Assembly (NCBI GenBank): GCA_002280855.1
Contig: NCEU01000001.1
Span: 434,001-498,000, forward strand
Direction: 5' to 3'
From: Sphingomonadales bacterium 32-65-25
GTDB lineage: Bacteria; Pseudomonadota; Alphaproteobacteria; Sphingomonadales; Sphingomonadaceae
DNA length: 64,000 nucleotides
The position numbers were made by a program, and so were the translations under genes. Positions within the stretch are counted from its first letter, which is position 1. Each line of letters begins with the position of its first letter. The notes under the pieces were generated by a model. It searched no databases. It worked only from the letters and a program-made list of their open reading frames with translations, and had not been told where the DNA came from. This document shows positions 58,104-64,000 of the stretch, in pieces.

Positions 58104-58736
58104 CGGCGCCGGCGCTGCCCCGGCCAGACCGGCCATGCGTGCGGTAAAGGCGATCTTCAGCGCGTCTGACAGCGAGCCAACCCCCAGCTTCGACATCAGA
58201 TTGGCGCGGTGGATTTCCACGGTGCGCGGCGAAATGCCCAGATCATAGGCAATCACCTTGTTGGATTGGCCTTCCACCAGGCCGTTCAGCACATCGCGTT
58301 CGCGCGGAGTCAGGCCGTTCAATTGGGCACGGGCCTGATCGGCCAAGCGATTGAGCTCGGCGCGGCCATCATTGTGCCGCAGCGCCTGTTCCAGCGACGC
58401 GATCACCGCGGTCTTCTCGAACGGCTTTTCCAGGAAATCCACGGCGCCGGCCTTCATCGCCCGCACCGCCAGGCCCACATCGCCATGGCCCGTGATGATG
58501 ATCACCGGCAGCACCACGCCCTTGTCTTTCAGGGCCTGCTGCACGGCGAGGCCATCCATCGCCCCCAGCCGCACATCCAGCAGCACGCAGCCCGGCGCCA
58601 GGTGCGGCGCCGCTTTCAGGAAGGCTTCGCCCGATTCAAAGCTTTCAACCTCGAATCCGGAGGTTTTCAGCATGAAGCCAACGGAGCGACGCACCGCTGC
58701 TTCATCATCAACCAGATAAACGCGTTTTTCAGCCAT
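58089..58736 (-). CDS. fixJ: FixJ-type response regulator
   Basis: 215 aa. The receiver domain has the acidic pair VDDE, phospho-Asp D54 in VLLDVRLGAMDG, ITGHGD, and KPFEK. A LuxR-type helix-turn-helix follows (LTPRERDVLNGLVEGQSNKV then TVEIHRANLMSKLGV). FixJ turns on low-oxygen genes when phosphorylated by FixL. The ATG at 58736 was used; the longer frame upstream lies in fixL. It overlaps fixL by 8 nt. Confidence 0.92.
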   Translation of the reverse strand: MAEKRVYLVDDEAAVRRSVGFMLKTSGFEVESFESGEAFLKAAPHLAPGCVLLDVRLGAMDGLAVQQALKDKGVVLPVIIITGHGDVGLAVRAMKAGAVDFLEKPFEKTAVIASLEQALRHNDGRAELNRLADQARAQLNGLTPRERDVLNGLVEGQSNKVIAYDLGISPRTVEIHRANLMSKLGVGSLSDALKIAFTARMAGLAGAAPAPSETA

Positions 58737-59931
58737 CCTGCGGCTCCTCTGCCAGTTCCAGAGTGAAATGAAAGGCGGTGCCGCCAAAATCCGACGGTTC
58801 CGCCCAGATGCGGCCGCCATGGGCCTCCACAATCGTGCGACAGATCGACAGGCCGAGGCCCATGCCCTTTTCCTTGGAGGTGTTGAACGGCTGGAACAGC
58901 ACGGCCGCCACTTCCGGTGCCAGCCCAGACCCGGAGTCGGAAACCACCACCTCCACCAGGCCTCTGCCAGCCGGTCGACTGCGGACTTCCAGTTGCTGCC
59001 GGGCCGATCGCTGCATGGCTTCCACCGCGTTGCGGATCAGGTTCAGCAGCACCTGCTGGATCTGGATACGATCGCACAGCACCAGATCAACCGCAGGATC
59101 AAGCCGGATGTCGAAATCCATGCCGGTCTGGCCGGCACCCGTCAGCGCCAGCGCGGCGGCTTCGGTAACAAGCCGGCGCAGGCGTTCAACCCGGCGTTCG
59201 CTTTCGCCGCGGCTGATGAATTCGCGCAGGCGCCGCACGATCTGCCCGGCGCGCAGAGCCTCGGCACTGGCTTCGATCAGGGCTTCGCGCACCATATCGA
59301 TGTTGTCAGGTGTGGGCGTACCGTCCTCGCCAAGCAATGCCCGCGCGCCCTCGGCATAGCTGGCGATGGCGGTGAGCGGCTGGTTCAGTTCGTGCGCCAG
59401 CGCGCTGGCCAGGCTGCCCATCGCCGATACCCGGCTGATGTGGGACAACTCGCCCTGCAGATCGTTCAATCGGCGCTCTGCACGCTGGATCTCGGTGAGA
59501 TCACGGATGAAACCGGTGAACAACCGGCCGCTTTCGGTATGGGCCTCGCCGATTGCCAGCTCGATCGGAAAGGTGCTGCCATCGCGCCGGCGCGCCGCCG
59601 TAATCCGACCAATACCGATGATATGGGCCTCTCCGGTGTCCATATAATGCTGCATGTAGCTGTCGTGGCGATCACGATCCGGATTGGGCATCAGGATCCT
59701 GACGTTCTGGCCCACCACATCATTGTCATAGCCGAACATGCGATGCGCCGCTTCGCTGAACAACAGGATGGTTCCGGCTTCATCGATGACGATCATCGCA
59801 TCGGGAACGGTCGCCAATATGGTGTTCTGCAACGCCTCGGCACTGTGCAGCAGCGCCGGATTGGCGTGTTTCTGTTGTTCGATGAATGGGCACACAGCGA
59901 ATGATACTGGCGCAATCGCTGGTAATTTCAA
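58729..59931 (-). CDS. fixL: FixL-type oxygen-sensing PAS histidine kinase
   Basis: 400 aa, soluble. The PAS domain (about residues 32-150) is very like FixL: ATVPDAMIVIDEAGTILLFS, then PDRDRHDSYMQHY with the haem ligand His (H89) and HIIGIGRI with the signalling Arg (R109). The HisKA site is ALAHELNQPLTAIASYAEGA (H180). The HATPase part has LNLIRNAVEAM and GMGLGLSICRTIVEAHGG. No membrane helices are seen, unlike the classic rhizobial FixL. The start appears to be a TTG at 59931; a later GTG at 59895 is possible. It follows usp by 19 nt. Confidence 0.92.
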   Translation of the reverse strand: MKLPAIAPVSFAVCPFIEQQKHANPALLHSAEALQNTILATVPDAMIVIDEAGTILLFSEAAHRMFGYDNDVVGQNVRILMPNPDRDRHDSYMQHYMDTGEAHIIGIGRITAARRRDGSTFPIELAIGEAHTESGRLFTGFIRDLTEIQRAERRLNDLQGELSHISRVSAMGSLASALAHELNQPLTAIASYAEGARALLGEDGTPTPDNIDMVREALIEASAEALRAGQIVRRLREFISRGESERRVERLRRLVTEAAALALTGAGQTGMDFDIRLDPAVDLVLCDRIQIQQVLLNLIRNAVEAMQRSARQQLEVRSRPAGRGLVEVVVSDSGSGLAPEVAAVLFQPFNTSKEKGMGLGLSICRTIVEAHGGRIWAEPSDFGGTAFHFTLELAEEPQDG

Positions 59932-59950
59932 CGTAATATTATGTCAGCCT

Positions 59951-60763
59951 TCAATGCGCCAGCAGCAAAGGCACGTTGGTCGAGGCAATCAATTCTCGCG
60001 TTACACCGCCCAGCACGGTTTCGCGCAGGCGGCTGTGACCATAGGCACCCATGACAATATAGCTGGCCGAAAGTTCCGCGGCCGCATGCAGCAGGGCCAC
60101 GCTGACCCGGCGGCCTTTGGCTGGCCATTCGTGCACATCAGCCGATATGCCGTGGCGCGACAGCCATTGGGCGGCCTCACGCGAGGCCAGGCCCGGAATA
60201 TCGTCGCTCACCTCCACCAGGTGCACGGCCTCCGCGCGTTTCAGCAGCGGCAGCGCCAGGCGCAGCGCGTGCGCCGCTTCGGCAGAGCCGTTCCACGCCA
60301 CCACCACCGGCCCGGCCAGATCGAGCCTGCCCGCCCCTTGCGGCACCATCAGCACCGGGCAGCGGGTGTACATCACCACGTCACCCACGATCGCCAACGG
60401 CTGGCGCGCACCCCGGCGCTGCCCCACCGCAGGCTGGCTCAACACCACCAGATCCGCCAGCATCGCCTGATCGATCAGCGTTTCCACCACATTGCCATCA
60501 TGGCTGCTCCAGTCCCAGGCAACGCCGCTGCCCACCAGCCGGGCTTCGGTCGCAAGGCGCAGCGCCTTTTCCTGATCATGGATGGTGTCGATCAGCGCGG
60601 CCATGCCGAACAGGCCGCCATAAGGATCGCCGGCATAGGCCTCCACCGGCACAACCTGCACACAACTGAGGTGCCCGCCTGTCTGTCGGGCCACATCCAG
60701 TGCCACCGCCATGCGATCAGACTGGGCATCATCATCGTGGATGTGCAGCAGGATATTTTTCAT
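59951..60763 (-). CDS. Universal stress protein, two-domain
   Basis: 270 aa, two UspA domains. The second domain has the ATP-binding motif VMGAYGHSRLRETVLGGVTR near residues 239-258. The first lacks a clear Gly-rich motif (QRRGARQPLAIVGDVVMYTR). It is the first gene of usp-fixL-fixJ. Usp genes are commonly low-oxygen induced, which fits. The start is ATG at 60763; 152 bp separate it from the divergent pyrC. Confidence 0.9.
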   Translation of the reverse strand: MKNILLHIHDDDAQSDRMAVALDVARQTGGHLSCVQVVPVEAYAGDPYGGLFGMAALIDTIHDQEKALRLATEARLVGSGVAWDWSSHDGNVVETLIDQAMLADLVVLSQPAVGQRRGARQPLAIVGDVVMYTRCPVLMVPQGAGRLDLAGPVVVAWNGSAEAAHALRLALPLLKRAEAVHLVEVSDDIPGLASREAAQWLSRHGISADVHEWPAKGRRVSVALLHAAAELSASYIVMGAYGHSRLRETVLGGVTRELIASTNVPLLLAH

Positions 60764-60915
60764 GCGACGCCAATCCGAAAGACCGATTACCGGCCAGCCT
60801 CCATCCCGACGCCCTTTTTACGCCGCTGCCCGGTCCAAGGCTTTACGCATGATTCCGGAGTGAGGCGGATCCGAGGGGCTTTTCGCCAACCAATGAACGG
60901 CGTAACAGGCGGCGC

Positions 60916-61953
60916 ATGAGGACGAACCTGACCCTGCGCCGCCCCGATGATTGGCATGTCCACCTGCGAGATGGCCCGATGCTCGCCGCGGTTGCCGATG
61001 CCACCGCGCGCCAGTTCGCCCGCGCCATCGTGATGCCCAATCTGAAGCCGCCGGTGACGACTGCTGCCGCTGCGGCGGCCTATCGGGACCGCATTCGCGC
61101 CGCCGTTTCGCCGGGCCTGAATTTCGAACCGCTGATGACCTGCTATCTGGTCGATGGCATCGATCCAAACGAACTGGTGCGCGGCCACGCGGAAGGCATC
61201 TTCACGGCCGCCAAGCTTTATCCGGCGCACGCCACCACCAACAGCGCCCACGGCGTCACCGATGTGCGCCACATCTATCCGGCACTGGAGGCCATGCAGC
61301 GCATCGGCATGCCGCTGCTCATCCACGGCGAGGTGACCGATCACACGGTCGACATCTTCGACCGGGAGGCGGTGTTCATCGAACGCATCCTGAAAGGCGT
61401 TGTCGCCGATTTCGCAGGCCTGAAGATCGTGTTCGAACATATCACCACCAAGGATGCGGTGGACTTCGTCGCCGCGAGCGGCCCCAACATCGCCGCCACC
61501 ATCACGCCGCACCACCTAGCCATCAACCGCAACGCCATGTTTGAAGGCGGCATGCGCCCGCATTTCTATTGCCTGCCGGTGGCCAAGCGCGAACTGCACC
61601 GCCAGGCGCTGCGCCAGGCGGCCACCGGCGGCGATCCGAAGTTCTTCCTTGGCACCGACAGTGCCCCGCACGCCGTGGAAGCCAAGGAAAGCGATTGCGG
61701 CTGTGCCGGCATCTATTGCGCGCCCTTCGCCATCGAATCCTATGCGCGCGTGTTCGAGGAAGAAGGCGCATTGGACCGGCTGGAAGGCTTTGCCAGCGAG
61801 CATGGCCCGCGTTTCTATGGCCTGCCGCTGAACCCCGATTTCATCACGCTGGAACGCACAGCCACCCCAGTGCCGGCCCGCATCCCGGCCGCTGGCACCG
61901 AAATCGTGCCCTTCCACGCCGGCGAGGTGCTGGACTGGCGCTTCGTTGCCTGA
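60916..61953 (+). CDS. pyrC: Dihydroorotase (type II)
   Basis: Catalyses carbamoyl-aspartate to dihydroorotate in pyrimidine synthesis. 345 aa, the length of the E. coli type. Metal ligands and the carbamylated Lys are visible: [11 protein letters not shown] (HxH, residues 14-16), [13 protein letters not shown] (Lys), [15 protein letters not shown] and [14 protein letters not shown] (Asp). It is followed by a DUF6671 gene overlapping by 8 nt. Divergent from the usp-fixLJ operon. Confidence 0.96.
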   Translation: MRTNLTLRRPDDWHVHLRDGPMLAAVADATARQFARAIVMPNLKPPVTTAAAAAAYRDRIRAAVSPGLNFEPLMTCYLVDGIDPNELVRGHAEGIFTAAKLYPAHATTNSAHGVTDVRHIYPALEAMQRIGMPLLIHGEVTDHTVDIFDREAVFIERILKGVVADFAGLKIVFEHITTKDAVDFVAASGPNIAATITPHHLAINRNAMFEGGMRPHFYCLPVAKRELHRQALRQAATGGDPKFFLGTDSAPHAVEAKESDCGCAGIYCAPFAIESYARVFEEEGALDRLEGFASEHGPRFYGLPLNPDFITLERTATPVPARIPAAGTEIVPFHAGEVLDWRFVA

Positions 61954-62767
61954 GCATCCTTACGAGGGCCGTCGCGTTGCGCTGGCCACACAGCACGGAA
62001 AACTGCGCGCGCTGGCGCCGCCACTGGCGCGCCGGCTGGGATTGATTGTTGAACCTGCCGCCATCGATACCGATGCGTTCGGAACCTTCACCGGCACCAC
62101 CGCGCGCACAGGCACCGCAGCCGAAGCGGCATTGGCAAAGGCGCGGGCCGGGATGGCCGACGCCGGGCTTGATCTGGGCCTGGCCAGCGAAGGCAGTTTC
62201 GGCCCGCACCCGTGGCTGCCGTTCGGCGCCGGCGGCGTGGAGACCCTGGCCTTCATCGACGCATCACGCGGCCTCGAACTCACCCTTTCCGCCGTTTCCC
62301 GCCGCACCAATTTCGCCCAGCATGAGGTGAGCGCCGGCACCGATATCGCCGCCTTCCTCACCCGCGTCGGCTTTCCGTCCCACGCGCTGGTGGTGAAAGG
62401 GCCAGATGGCGCCGTGCTGGCCACCGGCGTCCAGGACATGGCCACACTTTCCCCCCTGGCCTGGCCCGGCAACCGCCTGGAAACCGACATGCGCGCCCAC
62501 ATGAACCCCACCCGCATGGCCGCGATCCGCAGTCTTGCCGGCCGGCTGGCGGCGCGACTGGCCGCCCTGTGCCCGGATTGCGGCGCCCCCGGCTGGGGCC
62601 AGATCGATCTGCTGCGCGGCCTGCCCTGCTCCTCGTGCAATCAGCCGACGCAGGGCGTGATGGCGATCATCGATGGCTGCACCGTCTGCCACCACCGCGA
62701 ATCCCGTCCGCGCCCCGATGGCGTGACCGCGGCAAGCCCCGCCAGCTGCGATTGGTGTAACCCTTAA
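61946..62767 (+). CDS. DUF6671 family protein with zinc-ribbon-like C terminus
   Basis: 273 aa from a TTG at 61946. Recognisable motifs are [51 protein letters not shown] and [15 protein letters not shown]. The C terminus has two Cys pairs: [10 protein letters not shown] and CSSCNQ, then CTVCHH and CDWC, a probable double zinc ribbon. No known function. Overlap with pyrC suggests co-translation. The convergent acyl-CoA dehydrogenase gene overlaps it by 4 nt. Confidence 0.82.
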   Translation: MPEHPYEGRRVALATQHGKLRALAPPLARRLGLIVEPAAIDTDAFGTFTGTTARTGTAAEAALAKARAGMADAGLDLGLASEGSFGPHPWLPFGAGGVETLAFIDASRGLELTLSAVSRRTNFAQHEVSAGTDIAAFLTRVGFPSHALVVKGPDGAVLATGVQDMATLSPLAWPGNRLETDMRAHMNPTRMAAIRSLAGRLAARLAALCPDCGAPGWGQIDLLRGLPCSSCNQPTQGVMAIIDGCTVCHHRESRPRPDGVTAASPASCDWCNP

Positions 62768-63936
62768 CCCAGCCCCATCTGCCGCCCGGCCAGATCGAGC
62801 ATGATCTCTTCCGAACCGCCGCCGATCGCGTTCACCCGCACCTCGCGATAGATACGCTCGATCTTGGATCCCGTGATGTAACTGGCGCCGCCCAGCACTT
62901 GCGCGGCCTCGCGCACGACATGTTCCAGCATGCGCGTCGCCTGCACCTTCAGCATGGCGTAATCGGCCGGCACACCCGTCCCCGAACGATGCTGATGCGC
63001 ACACAGATCGACCCAGGCCTGCGTCGCCTGAATCTGGCGGGCGCAATCGGCCAGCTTGATGCGGATCGATTGATGCGCCCCAAGCTTTTTGCCGAACGTC
63101 TCGCGCTGTTGCGCCCAATCCATCGCCTCCTTCAGCGCCACCCGCGCCATCGAACAGCAGCCATGGGCCATGCCCAGTCGTTCGCTGTTGAAATTGCGCA
63201 TGATGCCGATGAAACCGCCGTTTTCCGGCCCGATCATGTTTTCCGGCGGCACTTCGACATTGTCGAAATAAACGGCGGCGGTGTCCGAACAGCGCCACCC
63301 CATCTTGTCGAGCCTTGTGCGGCTCACGCCCGGCTGATCGGTTTCGATCAGCATCAGCGAAATGCCCTTCATCCCAGGCCCGCCGGTGCGCACCGCAACC
63401 GTCATGTAATCGGCACGCATGCCGGTGGTGATGAACATCTTCTGCCCATTCACCACATATTTGTTGCCCACTTTCTCGGCGCGGGTCTTCAGTTGCGCCA
63501 CGTCTGAACCCCCAGAGGGCTCGGTGATGGCCAGGCTGATCAATTTCTCGCCAGCCAGCACGGCCGGCGCGATGCGGCGCTTCATCTCGTCCGAACCCAG
63601 CGCCAGGATCGGCGGCAGGCCGATGCCGTGCGTCATCAGGCTGGCGCCCAGCCCGCCAGCGCCGGCCGCAGACATTTCCTCCGTCTGGGTGAGCCCGTGG
63701 AAAACATCGAAGCCTTCGCTATGGCCGCCATATTCTTCCGGATAATTCAGGCCCAGGATACCGGCCTGCGCCGCCTTCTTGTGCAGCTCGCGCGGCAGTT
63801 CGCCATCGGCTTCCCACTTGTCGATGTTGGGCAGCACTTCGGCGGCCATGAACTTGCGCACCGATTGCGCCACGGCCTCGTGGGTTTCATCATAGAACGG
63901 CGAGCGTGCGCGCCATTCATCAAAGCTGATAGTCAT
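62764..63936 (-). CDS. Acyl-CoA dehydrogenase family protein
   Basis: FAD flavoenzyme for alpha,beta-desaturation of acyl-CoA, 390 aa. Family features are ISLAITEPSGGSDVAQLKTRA, KYVVNGQKMFITTGMRADYM and FGKKLGAHQSIRIKLADCARQ. The final part reads AAQVLGGASYITGSKIERIYREVRVNAIGGGSEEIMLDL; the Glu of GGGSEEI region is near the usual catalytic or FAD position. The chain length of the substrate cannot be told. Its start at 63936 leaves 64 bp to the window end with no visible gene. Confidence 0.93.
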   Translation of the reverse strand: MTISFDEWRARSPFYDETHEAVAQSVRKFMAAEVLPNIDKWEADGELPRELHKKAAQAGILGLNYPEEYGGHSEGFDVFHGLTQTEEMSAAGAGGLGASLMTHGIGLPPILALGSDEMKRRIAPAVLAGEKLISLAITEPSGGSDVAQLKTRAEKVGNKYVVNGQKMFITTGMRADYMTVAVRTGGPGMKGISLMLIETDQPGVSRTRLDKMGWRCSDTAAVYFDNVEVPPENMIGPENGGFIGIMRNFNSERLGMAHGCCSMARVALKEAMDWAQQRETFGKKLGAHQSIRIKLADCARQIQATQAWVDLCAHQHRSGTGVPADYAMLKVQATRMLEHVVREAAQVLGGASYITGSKIERIYREVRVNAIGGGSEEIMLDLAGRQMGLG

Positions 63937-64000
63937 GTCTGCTTCCTCACTGTTCAGGCCAGTGTGCCCTTGCTAGCGTCCGCAATCTGCCTTGGGAAAA

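Overview
The window is a 64-kb piece of a GC-rich alphaproteobacterial chromosome. The gene content and several gene orders point to the Sphingomonadales (inference). These include the zapA–6S RNA–5-formyl-THF cyclo-ligase block, a tkt-gap-pgk-fba operon, DUF2842, a Thivi_2564-type membrane peptide, the ccoNOQP-GHIS/FixLJ block and an Anbu cluster. I see no plasmid, phage, insertion sequence or CRISPR signature. It reads as dense core chromosome with many 4-nt start/stop overlaps and no gene-free stretch longer than 300 bases.

Layout. 1-1056 (minus) is the start of the complex I operon (nuoA, nuoB, start of nuoC). 1189-7918 (minus) is a central-carbon operon running tkt > gap > pgk > fba > thiE > inositol-monophosphatase-family gene. 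8157-10799 (plus) holds a short coiled-coil protein, zapA, 6S RNA, the formyl-THF cyclo-ligase, DUF2842, chorismate mutase and a sterol-desaturase-family protein. 10852-19674 is a mix of tRNA-Asp, a TesB thioesterase, an NRAMP-like transporter, a dienelactone hydrolase, a BLUF photoreceptor, two oxidoreductases, an M20 hydrolase, tRNA-Ala, a membrane peptide and a second desaturase. 19686-21693 is a TPP riboswitch with thiC. 21694-25211 holds several tiny or uncharacterised genes, an ion-channel-like protein and radC.

25287-29387 (plus) is the most unusual block: circularly permuted ATP-grasp, alpha-E protein, transglutaminase and the proteasome-like Anbu. Together they look like a peptide-bond making and breaking system whose substrate is not established. 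29384-39572 holds an MFS transporter, an SDR, an MBL hydrolase, a SIMPL protein, a two-gene RND efflux system, DUF445 and a GNAT acetyltransferase. 39565-47368 is a peptidase-rich block: an ABC permease fused to an M1 aminopeptidase with its ATPase, then divergent M20 and DUF885 peptidases. 47374-50012 (minus) holds trmL, an aspartate-type aminotransferase and an orphan ATP-grasp enzyme.

50179-58103 (plus) is a complete cbb3 oxidase operon with its assembly genes (ccoNOQP ccoGHIS), ending in an unrecognised small Cys-containing secreted peptide. It faces a minus-strand usp-fixL-fixJ operon. FixL keeps the haem-PAS histidine and arginine, so the pair is probably an oxygen sensor for low-oxygen respiration. 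60916-63936 closes with pyrC, a DUF6671 gene and an acyl-CoA dehydrogenase.

All functions are assigned by reading motifs and gene order. No database search was run.
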